Origin: Vibrio sp. 10N
GTDB lineage: Bacteria; Pseudomonadota; Gammaproteobacteria; Enterobacterales; Vibrionaceae
DNA length: 64,000 nucleotides
Reading direction: 5' to 3'
NCBI RefSeq assembly: GCF_036245475.1
Contig: NZ_BTPM01000001.1
Location: 2,728,001 to 2,792,000 of the forward strand
The first letter of the stretch is position 1. The number at the start of each line of letters is the position of its first letter. Shown piece by piece: positions 1 to 9,808 of this stretch. A model generated the notes under the pieces. The model did no database searches and had not been told where the DNA came from. It was given only the letters and a program-made list of their open reading frames with translations. The position numbers and the translations under genes were made by a program.

Positions 1-765
1 ATCCCAAGAAATATTGGAGACAATTCGGCAAGAATCGCACTTAAAGTAAAAGATGTCGTGTAGCGGCTCATCAAGCAACCATTCTCCACCACATTTCGGG
101 CACTTACGTGCTTTTTCTTCCTCAAGACTCTTACCGCCTACCTTGTACAAATAGTAGTACGTTGGGATTTGGGTAATGTACTCGATACGACCACGAATAT
201 CCCAGCCACGGCGGAACAGGTCACTGCCTACCTCAGACAGCTCTCGCAGCGCGGCGTGCTCTGCTTTACAGCCACCCGCCATCTGGATTTCATCGCACGC
301 CTGCCACTCGGTTTGCCATTTTATCACCGACTTGTGATCGCCATTGAGTGTTGGCGGGTTACGGTACAGCGGGATCGGCAATAAGGTTTCACCACTTCGA
401 AGCGGTGAACAGGTGTGCACATAGGTGGTGTACAGCACTTGCCAGCTCGGCGTTTCATCTTCTGCTGCTTGCTCTGAGTTGATATCACGACCTAGCAAAC
501 GCATCTTAGGTGCGAGTAAACATGAGTCCGAGAGACGCTTTAAACACACTTTAACGAAATCGGAGTGGTTACTCGGATGCAAGCTGTCTTGCTCAGGGCA
601 TACCGCGCGTACAAAAAATTCACCGTCGCCCATCACAACCGGAAACTCGCGTCCTAGCACTTGGCCGTTATAGCGCAACGCGTCCATCAGGCCGTTAATG
701 CCTTTCTCTACCGCGCTAATCGTCGTGTTATCAAAACACTCAAACTGAAGTTCTACCACATACAT
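1..765 (-). CDS. DUF2310 Zn-ribbon protein, 3' end cut by window
   Basis: The minus-strand frame is open from the ATG at 765 to the left edge, giving 255 codons with no stop. It starts MYVVELQFECFDN. Near the visible end there are two Cys pairs, CPKC (C222, C225) and CDSC (C243, C246), which form a zinc ribbon. The family is annotated as Zn-ribbon-containing, possibly nucleic-acid-binding, DUF2310; no function is established. The gene starts 2 bases after the syd stop on the same strand, so the two are probably cotranscribed and translationally coupled. The family assignment is from memory of Vibrio proteins next to syd. Confidence 0.85.
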   Translation of the reverse strand, partial: MYVVELQFECFDNTTISAVEKGINGLMDALRYNGQVLGREFPVVMGDGEFFVRAVCPEQDSLHPSNHSDFVKVCLKRLSDSCLLAPKMRLLGRDINSEQAAEDETPSWQVLYTTYVHTCSPLRSGETLLPIPLYRNPPTLNGDHKSVIKWQTEWQACDEIQMAGGCKAEHAALRELSEVGSDLFRRGWDIRGRIEYITQIPTYYYLYKVGGKSLEEEKARKCPKCGGEWLLDEPLHDIFYFKCDSCRIVSNISWD

Positions 766-767
766 AA

Positions 768-1313
768 TTAAACGTCCGGCTCCAGGCCATATAGGAAAGT
801 CTCGATATCCTCAGCAACCACATCGCGGCGGTCGGTACCCAGACGTTCAAGAATCACGTTGCCAGTGATGTTACAGATAGAAATCACATCCATATCGGCA
901 TCGGTCGCTGCGATAAACACCGTTGGCTTAAGCTTCAGGCGGCGCTGCGTCACCAGATGACCCAAAATGTTCTCTTGCAAACGCGTAAAATCGTCATCAC
1001 TCCACACCTGCAGTAACGTTAACTCATTGCCTTGCCATGTCGCATTCATGTCTGCACTGTACTGATGACCGTAAAAAGCTTTGATATCATCGTGTAGCGT
1101 TAGCTCAATCCCTTGCTCAATATTTTCCAAACGCTCAGGGACATTACGGACACAAGCGCGCCAATATACCGTTTCGTCATCTTTACGGTCGATACAAGGG
1201 GACACTAAGCCATGCAGTTCCTCACTGGCAGGTAGTGTTTGATGCTTATCTTGCCAAGCTTGTTGATAGCGCTGTGAAAACGCCTCAAGAGCCTGCTGTA
1301 CACTTTGATTCAT
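768..1313 (-). CDS. syd: SecY-interacting protein Syd
   Basis: This 181-residue protein is close in length and sequence to E. coli Syd, sharing the patterns [19 protein letters not shown] and [12 protein letters not shown]. Syd is a peripheral inner-membrane protein that binds the cytoplasmic face of SecY and is thought to proofread SecYEG complexes. I chose the ATG at 1313 (MNQSVQQ) rather than one five codons upstream. It aligns with the E. coli start and has GGAG five bases upstream. It is divergent from queF and followed directly by the DUF2310 gene. Confidence 0.93.
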   Translation of the reverse strand: MNQSVQQALEAFSQRYQQAWQDKHQTLPASEELHGLVSPCIDRKDDETVYWRACVRNVPERLENIEQGIELTLHDDIKAFYGHQYSADMNATWQGNELTLLQVWSDDDFTRLQENILGHLVTQRRLKLKPTVFIAATDADMDVISICNITGNVILERLGTDRRDVVAEDIETFLYGLEPDV

Positions 1314-1423
1314 ATACTCTCCACTCATCCTTCAATTGTTCGGCGATTTCCGAGCACAAAGGATGACAGCTATTCGGGGATCTCGTAAAATTCGTTTTAT
1401 TCTAATCGAAATGTCACACAATT

Positions 1424-2269
1424 ATGAGCAAATATTCCAACGCGAAAGAGCTTTCGGGACTCACTCTGGGTCAAAAGACCGATTATGCCAACCAGTATGA
1501 CGCATCCCTTTTGCAACCTGTACCACGAAGCCTAAACCGCAACGATCTTGAGCTCGGTGATAGCTTACCATTCCAAGGCTGTGATATTTGGACAATGTAT
1601 GAGATCTCTTGGCTCAATGCTAATGGCTTGCCACAAATCGCCGTTGGTGAAGCTTATATTCCCGCGACCAGTACGAACCTGATCGAATCTAAGTCATTTA
1701 AACTGTACCTCAACAGCTACAACCAAACGCGATTTGATTCATGGGATGAGGTGCAAAGCACTATCGCCAGTGACCTATCACATTGCGCAGGTGAAACCGT
1801 CACAGTGAAACTTATTCCTGTGGGCGACTTTGAGAACAGCCAAATCGTCGGCATGAAGGGCGAGTGCATCGACAACCAAGACATTCGCATCGATAGCTAC
1901 GACTTTGACGCGGCACTGCTTGAAGATGCTGCGGGAAATGAAGTGGTCGAAGAAGCACTACACAGCCACTTGCTAAAATCCAACTGCCTTATCACCAATC
2001 AGCCGGATTGGGGCAGTGTTGAAATCCAATACCGCGGTGCGAAAATCAACAGTGAAGCCCTACTGCGTTACCTTGTTTCATTCCGTGAACACAATGAATT
2101 CCACGAGCAATGTGTTGAACGTATCTTCACTGACATCATGAGTTACTGTAAGCCAACTGAGCTAACCGTTTATGCTCGCTACACACGTCGAGGCGGTTTG
2201 GATATCAACCCATATCGTTCAAACCAGCACAGCGCGCCTTCTCACAATTTGCGCATGGCAAGACAATAA
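1424..2269 (+). CDS. queF: NADPH-dependent 7-cyano-7-deazaguanine (preQ0) reductase QueF
   Basis: QueF reduces the nitrile of preQ0 to the amine preQ1 in queuosine tRNA modification. At 281 residues it is the long, two-domain (E. coli-type) QueF. The QueF signature [11 protein letters not shown] is near residue 88. The nucleophilic cysteine that forms the thioimide with substrate is Cys188, in [13 protein letters not shown]. It stands alone on the plus strand, divergent from syd, and the next gene begins 13 bases after its stop. Confidence 0.97.
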   Translation: MSKYSNAKELSGLTLGQKTDYANQYDASLLQPVPRSLNRNDLELGDSLPFQGCDIWTMYEISWLNANGLPQIAVGEAYIPATSTNLIESKSFKLYLNSYNQTRFDSWDEVQSTIASDLSHCAGETVTVKLIPVGDFENSQIVGMKGECIDNQDIRIDSYDFDAALLEDAAGNEVVEEALHSHLLKSNCLITNQPDWGSVEIQYRGAKINSEALLRYLVSFREHNEFHEQCVERIFTDIMSYCKPTELTVYARYTRRGGLDINPYRSNQHSAPSHNLRMARQ

Positions 2270-2282
2270 GCACACTCGTAAA

Positions 2283-4577
2283 ATGGAAAACGTCATGGGC
2301 TCTAAAATTTGGACAGTATTGGCACTACTTTGCTCTCTCTATGCCGGGGTAGTTCACGCCAACACCTCCTTTACGTCTCCCATATTGTTGGAAGCGGACA
2401 AGTTGGTGAACATTGAGCCAGCAAAGTCACTGGAAATTGCCAATAGATACCTGACCGACCGCACGTTTGCGGAGCCCAATGATGATCGATTACCCAAACT
2501 GACTCGAGATGATACTGACCAACGTATTCGCACGCCGCTAAGCAGCGTCAATGCATTACTTATCATCGCTCAAGCTCAGTTCAATCTTGGTGATAGCCAA
2601 GCCGCCCTACAAAGCTTATTGCTGGCCGAATCGATGACCGAAAAGTACCAGTTACTATTTTTGGCGCTGGACGTACGAATTTTAAAAGCAAGACTGCAGT
2701 GGCTTACCACCCATGAAGCCAGCAAGGCGTTAGAGACATTAGAACAAGTTGAGCGTGACCTCGACGCAATTCGTAAAGGTCAAAACATTGCTAATCGCAC
2801 CAGCTATCGGATCAAGATTTTACAAGCTCAAATCGCCTCTGCAGAGAACGATTTTGAGCTTGCCAATGAGCTGTTTCAAAAGGCATTGACCTACATTCCA
2901 CAAAGTAAGCTGTCAAAGTGGCAAATCGACTTTCATACCACGTTTGGTAAACACTACTTGCATCACCGCCGATACAATGAAGCCCTCTCTGAGTTACTGC
3001 TCGCCTACTGGTCAGCGATTGAACTCAATAGTAGCGATCAATTGGCGAACATTAACCAACAGTTAGCGCAGCTATTCATGCAGCGCCAAGTTCTCGACAA
3101 AGCACTGGAGCACTTATCGCAAGCGGCTGACTTTTATGGCTCTTACCCAGAGTCTCCCATCCTAGCTGACGTGCTAAAACAAATGGGGGATGTGTACTAC
3201 CTGCAAGGCAAATACAACCTCGCACTGGTGCACTACTTTAATGTTATCGACCAAAAGAAGACCGATGAGAACATCAAAAAGGTGATTGATGTTCGCCTTA
3301 GTCTCGCGTCTACCTATTTGCAGCTCTACAACTACCCGCTAGCTGAGCAATATTTGGCGCGTGCCGAAAAACTGCTTCGCTATGCTGACCTACCGGAATT
3401 AGAAACCAAAGCTGCGCTTCTGGATGCTGGCCTTGGCTACTTCCAGCAAAACAACAAACAAGTCATAGAACAAGCGAAAAGAGCACTGACATTAAGTCAA
3501 TCGCTGGCCATGAGCCAATCACTTGAACAGGCTTCCTTAGAACAGCAAGCCTACCAGTTGCTTGCACTGGGCTATGAACAGAGAGGCGACTTTAAACGCG
3601 CGCTAAGCAACACCAAAAAAGCCAATTCACTGCGCATTTATCAGCAAGATCAACTCAACCAAATCAGTGAAGAAGCCTTTCGTAAACAAAGACAATTTGT
3701 CGAACAGGGTCTTCACTATGAAATCCAGGAGCAAGAGCTATCTGACGCACTTGAGAAACAAAATAAATTTCAAAAAGTGGCTCTTGGCTTATTCTGCTTA
3801 GCCTCAATATTGGCTTTGATGGTACTGCGCCTCAGCTATACCAGTCGACGCAACAAACATGAGGTGGAGCAGCTCAATGAGAATCTGTTTACTCATGCGC
3901 GTTCGGGGTTACCGAACCTGCGTCTACTCAATGCCAACCTGCCTAATTCTCTGCAACGCACTCAGCGTTACTTTGAGCAATGGCAAGTAGGAGAGCTGAT
4001 CAACGAACCTTTAAGTGATCGCCTGCGCTTTGTGATGATTGACGTACCGTTTCTTCGCAACATGTACCTACAAAATGGTTACGAAGCTGGCCTTAAATTG
4101 GAGCGTGCATTCGGTGAATATATTCGCTCGAAGATCGAAACGCCTGCTCGCATCTATCATTTTTCCGATGCCAACTTGCTGTACATCGAACCTAGCATCA
4201 AACCGCGTACCGCAGAAAGTTTGTTTGATGAGATTCAAAGCTGGATTAACGAGTTTGAGCAAGAGCGTAACATCAACCGTATCGTGCGTGTGGGCATGGC
4301 CAATTACCCTTTCCTACCACGCGCTTACACCGCTATTAATGACAAAGAACTCCTCGATATTCTGTTGGTGGCTACGCACATGGCACGTGAAGTCAGCATG
4401 CGTGAAAGCCAAAGTCATTGGGTCTACCTGAAAGCCATTGATAATGCTCCTGCAGCAAGTCTCGCGACCGACAATGTTCGACAAGCCTGCCGCACAGCGA
4501 TAAAACAGGGGCTAATAAAAGTTCACTCTTCTTCCCAGAATGAGGACGGGTTCAAAAAATCGTTGATGAGTGAGTAA
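2283..4577 (+). CDS. Membrane-anchored TPR protein with degenerate GGDEF domain
   Basis: The product is about 764 residues. It has an N-terminal signal sequence (hydrophobic segment IWTVLALLCSLYAGVVHA) and then a long helical periplasmic region with TPR-like repeats (for example residues around 240-460). A single membrane segment lies near residues 495-515 (VALGLFCLASILALMVLRL). The cytoplasmic C-terminal part resembles a GGDEF fold, but the catalytic loop reads SDANL (in IYHFSDANLLYIEP), so cyclase activity is not expected. The start is uncertain: ATG 2283 or ATG 2295. The longer frame overlapping queF is unlikely. It lies 103 bases upstream of a second GGDEF gene, as I recall for VC0901-VC0900 in V. 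cholerae. A sensory role is inference. Confidence 0.8.
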   Translation: MENVMGSKIWTVLALLCSLYAGVVHANTSFTSPILLEADKLVNIEPAKSLEIANRYLTDRTFAEPNDDRLPKLTRDDTDQRIRTPLSSVNALLIIAQAQFNLGDSQAALQSLLLAESMTEKYQLLFLALDVRILKARLQWLTTHEASKALETLEQVERDLDAIRKGQNIANRTSYRIKILQAQIASAENDFELANELFQKALTYIPQSKLSKWQIDFHTTFGKHYLHHRRYNEALSELLLAYWSAIELNSSDQLANINQQLAQLFMQRQVLDKALEHLSQAADFYGSYPESPILADVLKQMGDVYYLQGKYNLALVHYFNVIDQKKTDENIKKVIDVRLSLASTYLQLYNYPLAEQYLARAEKLLRYADLPELETKAALLDAGLGYFQQNNKQVIEQAKRALTLSQSLAMSQSLEQASLEQQAYQLLALGYEQRGDFKRALSNTKKANSLRIYQQDQLNQISEEAFRKQRQFVEQGLHYEIQEQELSDALEKQNKFQKVALGLFCLASILALMVLRLSYTSRRNKHEVEQLNENLFTHARSGLPNLRLLNANLPNSLQRTQRYFEQWQVGELINEPLSDRLRFVMIDVPFLRNMYLQNGYEAGLKLERAFGEYIRSKIETPARIYHFSDANLLYIEPSIKPRTAESLFDEIQSWINEFEQERNINRIVRVGMANYPFLPRAYTAINDKELLDILLVATHMAREVSMRESQSHWVYLKAIDNAPAASLATDNVRQACRTAIKQGLIKVHSSSQNEDGFKKSLMSE

Positions 4578-4680
4578 AAAAGCCGCACTTGAACACTGAA
4601 TAACGTGACGTTGTGATGTTTTTTGATATTATCGATCAATACATCAATAAGATACCCATCTGGTTTGTTTTAAAGGATTT

Positions 4681-6249
4681 ATGAGCTCACAGGACAGCGA
4701 GACATTAGATCATCTCCACCAGCTTAAAGTGCAGGTGGAGCAACTACGTGTAGCTCATCGCGATGCTTCGCTTAAGTCACGTCGTGAACAAGCCATCCTG
4801 AAACGTTTCATTTCGACTCTCAGTAATACACATATTGGCGCCCACTCGCGCATTGACGATAAACTGATTGAACTCCGCCAAGAATTAGAGCATAACAAGG
4901 ACATTAGTGCTTTGGTGCCCAAGTTTGCCATCTTGGAGCGTCTTATCGGTCAAAGGTCGGCAACGATGGAAAAACAACAACTATCACTGGAAGAGCAGAC
5001 GCGTCGCAGCGGTGAAACGTTGCAGCGCATTGGTGGCTTGCCCGCTCAAATCAAACGCGACTTACGTAATGTCCTTGCATACAGTGATAAAAGCTCTCTC
5101 AAGCTGACCGACAATGCAGTAAAACTGCTGGCTATCTATGAACGCGCCACCAAAATCATTACTTCCAACTCAGCATTGCTACCAAAGGAAGCGGAACCAT
5201 CTGAAAATGGCGGCCTGCTGCAAAGCCTTAATGAAGAACTGCAAAATCTCATTACTGAGCTCGATTTCGACGGTGAACCTGGTGAACAACTATTTGAAAT
5301 CCGTTATAAGCTTTTAACGGATGCATCATCCAATCAACTGCTCGAACACACCTTACAGGTGCTGCGACTGGTCATCGATGCCACCAAATATGAACGCCGT
5401 ACTTCGCAGCAGTTTCTTGAGCAAGTCAATGGTTCTCTCTCTTCTTCATTGAAGAACAACACGCAAAACCTCGACCAAAGCCAAATCTATTTTGAACAGC
5501 GCCAGAACATGAGTAAGGAGCTGCACAATTTAGTTTCAAGTGGCAAACGCGGTATTGCTTCGGTGCAGGACTTAGAGGAAGCAAAACGCGCTATGACACC
5601 ACTGTTTGCGCAGCTTGCGTCTCTGACCGAACGTCTACAGCACGCAGAAGTGAGAGAAGCGGCACTACTAGAGCAAATGGCACACAACAAAAACCAGCTC
5701 GAAGCGCTGTACGATACCACTCAGGACTACCGTCGCCGCTTAGAAGATCAGTCACAGCGTATGCTGCTTGACCCTCTGACGAAGGTCTACAATCGCACTG
5801 CTCTGCTGGATAAACTGGAAATCGAATACCGCCGCTGGCTCAAAAACCAACACCCTCTTTGGGTCGTCGTGTTCGATATTGATAAGTTCAAAACTATCAA
5901 CCACAACTTTGGTTACAGTGCTGGTGATAAGGCACTGAAAATCATAGCTAAAACCATAGCTAACTCGGTAGATAAAACCGATACCGTTGCTCGCTTCTCT
6001 GGTGAAGAGTTTATATTGATCATGCCAGAACAGAACGAAGCGACCAGCTTGGCCAAAGTCCGAGAAATACAGAAAAAAATCAGCAAGTTGCCATTTAAGT
6101 TCCGCGACCAGTTAATCACTATCACCTTAACAGCAACCAGCGCCCTGTTTAGTCAAAACGATGTACCTGAAGATGTGCTCGAGCGCCTGCACAAAACCCT
6201 TTCTCACACCCAAAAGCTCGGTCCAAACCAATTGGCTTGGAACCCATAA
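4681..6249 (+). CDS. cdgG: GGDEF-domain protein, CdgG-like
   Basis: This 522-residue cytoplasmic protein has a long, mostly coiled-coil N-terminal region (about 1-350) and a GGDEF domain from about 360 (DPLTKVYNRTALLDKL). The phosphate/metal loop VFDIDKFKTINHNFGY is present. The signature reads SGEEF (residues 440-444) instead of GGDEF. The inhibitory-site position five residues before it reads DKTD rather than RxxD. The segment that normally reads SIGVA is TATSALF. Some SGEEF variants are active, so it could be a cyclase or a c-di-GMP-independent regulator. The ATG follows AAAGGA. The name rests on position and similarity to V. cholerae CdgG (VC0900), recalled from memory. Confidence 0.8.
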   Translation: MSSQDSETLDHLHQLKVQVEQLRVAHRDASLKSRREQAILKRFISTLSNTHIGAHSRIDDKLIELRQELEHNKDISALVPKFAILERLIGQRSATMEKQQLSLEEQTRRSGETLQRIGGLPAQIKRDLRNVLAYSDKSSLKLTDNAVKLLAIYERATKIITSNSALLPKEAEPSENGGLLQSLNEELQNLITELDFDGEPGEQLFEIRYKLLTDASSNQLLEHTLQVLRLVIDATKYERRTSQQFLEQVNGSLSSSLKNNTQNLDQSQIYFEQRQNMSKELHNLVSSGKRGIASVQDLEEAKRAMTPLFAQLASLTERLQHAEVREAALLEQMAHNKNQLEALYDTTQDYRRRLEDQSQRMLLDPLTKVYNRTALLDKLEIEYRRWLKNQHPLWVVVFDIDKFKTINHNFGYSAGDKALKIIAKTIANSVDKTDTVARFSGEEFILIMPEQNEATSLAKVREIQKKISKLPFKFRDQLITITLTATSALFSQNDVPEDVLERLHKTLSHTQKLGPNQLAWNP

Positions 6250-6384
6250 TCTCACCATATTTTTCAAATAGTTATAGAAACCTCTCCAACATTTGCTAGT
6301 CTAATAGATAATCGCTAAGTTTATTGGCCCACCGTGCTCGTAGAAAATAGCGATAAATAACTATAACAATGAACCCTGTTAAAC

Positions 6385-6450
6385 CTGCGACCTCAGCTCA
6401 GTGGGCATCCAGTCACCCTACTCTCCCTCGCCCAGTATGAAACGTCGCAG
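6385..6450 (+). promoter_or_regulatory. Nested stem in the ppnN leader
   Basis: A 7-bp stem, CTGCGAC (6385-6391) with GTCGCAG (6444-6450), encloses a 5-bp stem, TGGGC (6402-6406) with GCCCA (6430-6434). It ends 28 bases before the ppnN ATG and 16 bases before its AAGGAA ribosome-binding site. The sequence shows the pairing. A role in RNA folding or as an operator is inference. Confidence 0.45.
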
Positions 6451-6478
6451 CATTCGGTTCTAGATAAGGAATTTGCTT

Positions 6479-7840
6479 ATGATCACTCACATTAGTCCAG
6501 CGGGTAGTATGGATCTCCTGTCTCAACTCGAAGTTGAGCGCCTTAAAAAAACCGCATCTAGTGACCTGTATCAACTGTATCGCAACTGCACCCTTGCGGT
6601 ACTGAACTCTGGTAGCCACACCGACAACTCAAAAGAGCTACTGGATAAACACCAATCTTTCGACGTCAATGTCATGCGCCGTGAGCGTGGGATTAAACTG
6701 GAGCTCGCCAATCCACCCGAGCACGCCTTTGTCGACGGGCAGATCATTAAAGGTATACAGGAGCACCTATTTTCTGTGCTGCGTGATATCGTCTACGTCA
6801 ACATGCACCTTGCCGACAACCAGCGTTTAAACCTGACCAACTCAACTCACATTACCAATCTGGTCTTTGGCATCCTACGTAATGCAGGGACTCTGATCCC
6901 CGGAATCGACCCCAATTTAATTGTGTGCTGGGGAGGCCACTCCATCAACGCCACCGAATACCAATACACCCGTGAAGTTGGTAACGAGCTTGGTCTTCGA
7001 GAACTCAATATCTGTACCGGCTGTGGCCCAGGGGCGATGGAAGGCCCAATGAAAGGGGCGGCGATTGGACACGCCAAACAGCGTTACACGCATCAGCGTT
7101 ACCTCGGCCTTACAGAGCCATCGATCATCGCCGCCGAGCCGCCAAACCCTATCGTTAATGAACTGGTCATCATGCCAGACATTGAAAAACGTCTTGAGGC
7201 GTTTGTGCGTATCGCTCACGGTATTGTCATTTTCCCTGGCGGCCCTGGCACCGCGGAAGAGCTACTCTACATACTGGGCATTATGATGCATCCAAATAAC
7301 GCCGAGCAGCCGATGCCAATTGTGCTTACAGGTCCAAAAGAGAGTGAGGCGTACTTCCGCTCTATCGACGAATTTGTGCGCTCTACACTGGGTGAAGAAG
7401 CCACCAAGTACTACGACATCGTCATTGCTGACCCAGAAAAAGCGGCCAAAATCATGAAACAAGCTATGCCTGCGGTCAAAGAGCATCGTAAGAAAAATGG
7501 CGACGCCTACAGCTACAACTGGTCACTGCACATTGAACCTGAATTCCAACTTCCATTTGATCCGACTCATGAGAACATGGCAGGGCTGGATCTTCATCTT
7601 AATCAGCGCCCTGAAAACTTAGCGGCTGCGCTAAGACAAGCCTTCTCAGGCATTGTGGCAGGTAACGTGAAAGCAGAAGGTATAAGAGAAATCGAACGCC
7701 ACGGCCCATTCACCATTGATGGTGACAAAGCCTTGATGAAGAAAATGGACAAGCTGCTCAGTGACTTTGTCGCTCAACAGCGCATGAAACTACCGGGTTC
7801 TGAGTACATTCCGTGTTATCGCATCGCTAATGGCGAATAA
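6479..7840 (+). CDS. ppnN: Pyrimidine/purine nucleotide 5'-monophosphate nucleosidase
   Basis: PpnN (YgdH) hydrolyses nucleoside monophosphates to base and ribose 5-phosphate and in E. coli is allosterically stimulated by (p)ppGpp. The 453-residue product aligns with E. coli PpnN along its whole length, from [11 protein letters not shown] to [12 protein letters not shown]. The LOG-type lysine-decarboxylase-like core is clear: [27 protein letters not shown] and the nucleotide-binding loop [11 protein letters not shown] chose the ATG at 6479 over a TTG six bases upstream because it matches the E. coli N-terminus and follows AAGGAA. A terminator follows the gene. Confidence 0.96.
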   Translation: MITHISPAGSMDLLSQLEVERLKKTASSDLYQLYRNCTLAVLNSGSHTDNSKELLDKHQSFDVNVMRRERGIKLELANPPEHAFVDGQIIKGIQEHLFSVLRDIVYVNMHLADNQRLNLTNSTHITNLVFGILRNAGTLIPGIDPNLIVCWGGHSINATEYQYTREVGNELGLRELNICTGCGPGAMEGPMKGAAIGHAKQRYTHQRYLGLTEPSIIAAEPPNPIVNELVIMPDIEKRLEAFVRIAHGIVIFPGGPGTAEELLYILGIMMHPNNAEQPMPIVLTGPKESEAYFRSIDEFVRSTLGEEATKYYDIVIADPEKAAKIMKQAMPAVKEHRKKNGDAYSYNWSLHIEPEFQLPFDPTHENMAGLDLHLNQRPENLAAALRQAFSGIVAGNVKAEGIREIERHGPFTIDGDKALMKKMDKLLSDFVAQQRMKLPGSEYIPCYRIANGE

Positions 7841-7872
7841 AACCTGAAACTCAGTAGCGTTTTATTTACAAT

Positions 7873-7902
7873 AAAGCCACGTTTCCTCGTGGCTTTAATT
7901 TT
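7873..7902 (+). terminator. Intrinsic terminator of ppnN, abutting xni
   Basis: Stem AAAGCCACG (7873-7881) pairs with CGTGGCTTT (7888-7896), followed by AATTTT. The last T is immediately before the xni ATG. Confidence 0.8.
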
Positions 7903-8685
7903 ATGTCAATTCATCTTGTTATCATCGATGCTTTAAACCTGATCCGCCGAGTCCATGCGGTGCAACCCGATCCGACTGACATAGAAAGAACCATTCAGAC
8001 CACATCCCGCACCCTGCGTCGTATCGTCGACGAAGCGCAGCCAACTCATATCATTGCGGTATTCGATCACCACGAACAAGACCGAGGCTGGCGCGGAGAC
8101 ATCTTGCCTGAATACAAGCAGAACAGAAAACCGATGCCAGAGCCGCTCTACAATGGCCTAGAAAAAATCCAAGATGCTTGGTGGCAGCTCGGCATTGATT
8201 CACTGCTATCCGAAGGCGATGAAGCGGATGACTTGGTAGCAACGCTTGCCGTGAAAGTCGCTAGCCATGGGGAAAAGGTCACGATTATCTCGACCGACAA
8301 AGGCTATTGCCAACTGCTTTCCCCGACTCTACAGATCCGAGATTACTTCCAGCACCGATGGTTGGATGCGCCCTTCATTGAGCAAGAATTTGGGGTAAAA
8401 CCAGAGCAGCTTGCCGATTACTGGGGATTAACCGGTGTAAGCTCTTCACAGGTACCAGGCGTGGCGGGAATTGGCCCTAAGGCAGCTAAAGATATTCTGA
8501 CCGAATACAGTGATATTGAGTCGGCGTATGCCTCTGAAGAACTGGCAGCGAAATATCGCAAAAAGCTCGATGAGCACATTGATATGGCGAGAAAGTCCAA
8601 ACAAGTATCGGCGCTAAAGACAGACATTGAGCTTGGGTTTAATTTGCAGGATATTCGATTTGAAGGCTTAGGAGCGAACTCCTAA
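7903..8685 (+). CDS. xni: Flap endonuclease Xni (exonuclease IX)
   Basis: Xni is a structure-specific 5' nuclease of the FEN family, related to the Pol I 5' nuclease domain but lacking some of the acidic metal ligands of site I. The 260-residue product aligns with E. coli Xni: HLVIIDALNLIRRVHAVQ at the start, EGDEADDLVATLAVK and STDKGYCQLLSPTLQIRDYF in the middle, and the helix-hairpin-helix VPGVAGIGPKAA. The start matches the E. coli protein. There is no Shine-Dalgarno sequence: the bases before the ATG are the ppnN terminator stem and its T tract, so expression is probably low or depends on read-through. Confidence 0.94.
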   Translation: MSIHLVIIDALNLIRRVHAVQPDPTDIERTIQTTSRTLRRIVDEAQPTHIIAVFDHHEQDRGWRGDILPEYKQNRKPMPEPLYNGLEKIQDAWWQLGIDSLLSEGDEADDLVATLAVKVASHGEKVTIISTDKGYCQLLSPTLQIRDYFQHRWLDAPFIEQEFGVKPEQLADYWGLTGVSSSQVPGVAGIGPKAAKDILTEYSDIESAYASEELAAKYRKKLDEHIDMARKSKQVSALKTDIELGFNLQDIRFEGLGANS

Positions 8686-8690
8686 GCCTT
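8663..8690. other. 12-bp perfect hairpin over the xni stop codon
   Basis: AAGGCTTAGGAG (8663-8674), CGAA loop, CTCCTAAGCCTT (8679-8690). The last codons and TAA of xni lie inside the stem. Neither side has a T tract, so it is at best a weak terminator for xni and for the convergent rlmM. It may act as a 3'-end stabiliser. Confidence 0.6.
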
Positions 8691-8716
8691 ATAGCGACCA
8701 TGATGGTGCGAGATTA

Positions 8717-9808
8717 TTAGTGCGGCGAAATGTTCGATAGCACTTGAATGTGTACCGTGATCTCTTCACGGTCATGGTACAAGTGCTTCGCTTGCAGCTT
8801 GAACTTCACCTTGTTCTCAATCAGGAAGATCTTCAGGTTCTCAATGTCTTGCAGAACCTCATCATAACGGCCTTTCATTGGCAGTTTAAGGTTAAAGATA
8901 GTCTCCTTTGCCCAGCCGCGAATCAACCACTCACCCATTAGCTGTGCAACGCGAGAAGGTTTCTCAATCATGTCGCACACCAACCAAGTGACGTTCTTGC
9001 GTGGCGGCTCAAATTTAAAACCATCTTCTTGGTGGTGTTTAACCTGACCGGTTTCCATTAGGCTATCCGCCATCATGCCGTTATCAATCGCATGTACGAA
9101 CATAGAGCGGCGAACCAGTTGATACGTCCAACCACCTGGACACGCACCAAGGTCTACACCCCACATGCCCGATGCCAAACGCTCATCCCACTCTTCTTTA
9201 GGAATGAACACGTGAAACGCCTCTTCCAGTTTTAGCGTTGAGCGGCTTGGCGCATCGGCCGGGAACTTAAGACGTGGAATGCCCATAAAGAACGCAGAGT
9301 TGTTGTTCGGGTAAGAGTAGCCAACATAGCAATGACCCGGTGCGATAAAGCAAATATGCAATACTGGCTTTTTAGCATGCTCTTTATTGAACAAGTAGCC
9401 CTTACCGCGCATCGCTTGGCGAACTGGCACGGTAAACTTACGACAGAACTTCAGCAGCTCTTTCGCTTCGTTGGTGTCTGGAGTCTCAATACGGATATCG
9501 CCACAACGAGGGAAATCTTCCACCTCATCGAGCGCAGCCAGCAGTGGAGAAATGCGATCATCCGATGGCAGTGCTTCAAGCTCGCTAGCAATCGCGAACA
9601 TTTGACGAGCGAAGATAAGCGATTGGAAGTCGATATCGCGGATAAGCCTGTCCGCATCACCGTCTTGGTAACACTCGAAAATCACGTAGCCTGAGTTATT
9701 TTTGACTCGTGGGAAGCCGAACACCTCTAGGGCTGTCGCTTTGTCTTGAATTTCGCCTGCACACTCTTTCTCGAATCCAGAGCGGCAATAAAGCATTACC
9801 TGTTTCAC
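8717..9808 (-). CDS. rlmM: 23S rRNA 2'-O-ribose C2498 methyltransferase RlmM
   Basis: RlmM (YgdE) methylates the ribose of C2498 of 23S rRNA with S-adenosylmethionine. The 363-residue product has an N-terminal THUMP-like region. Its Rossmann methyltransferase domain carries the SAM loop [13 protein letters not shown] and the segments VHAIDNG and [13 protein letters not shown] of a K-D-K-E-type ribose methyltransferase. It is last in a four-gene minus-strand run, gcvA, hydrolase, DUF423, rlmM. Its ATG overlaps the stop of the preceding gene by 4 bases (ATGA), indicating translational coupling. Confidence 0.95.
   Translation of the reverse strand: MKQVMLYCRSGFEKECAGEIQDKATALEVFGFPRVKNNSGYVIFECYQDGDADRLIRDIDFQSLIFARQMFAIASELEALPSDDRISPLLAALDEVEDFPRCGDIRIETPDTNEAKELLKFCRKFTVPVRQAMRGKGYLFNKEHAKKPVLHICFIAPGHCYVGYSYPNNNSAFFMGIPRLKFPADAPSRSTLKLEEAFHVFIPKEEWDERLASGMWGVDLGACPGGWTYQLVRRSMFVHAIDNGMMADSLMETGQVKHHQEDGFKFEPPRKNVTWLVCDMIEKPSRVAQLMGEWLIRGWAKETIFNLKLPMKGRYDEVLQDIENLKIFLIENKVKFKLQAKHLYHDREEITVHIQVLSNISPH

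Noticed and set aside
169..673. Plus-strand open frames at the left end
   Set aside because: They are antisense to the DUF2310 Zn-ribbon gene, which has a good family match and fills the whole region on the minus strand.
2172..2282. N-terminal extension of the TPR/GGDEF protein overlapping queF
   Set aside because: It would put 37 unrelated residues before a normal signal sequence; an ATG at 2283 or 2295 is better.
6385..6450. tRNA-like element before ppnN (7-bp closing stem)
   Set aside because: No D-arm, anticodon arm or TTC loop can be drawn, and the 3' end lacks the usual spacing; it is only a nested stem.
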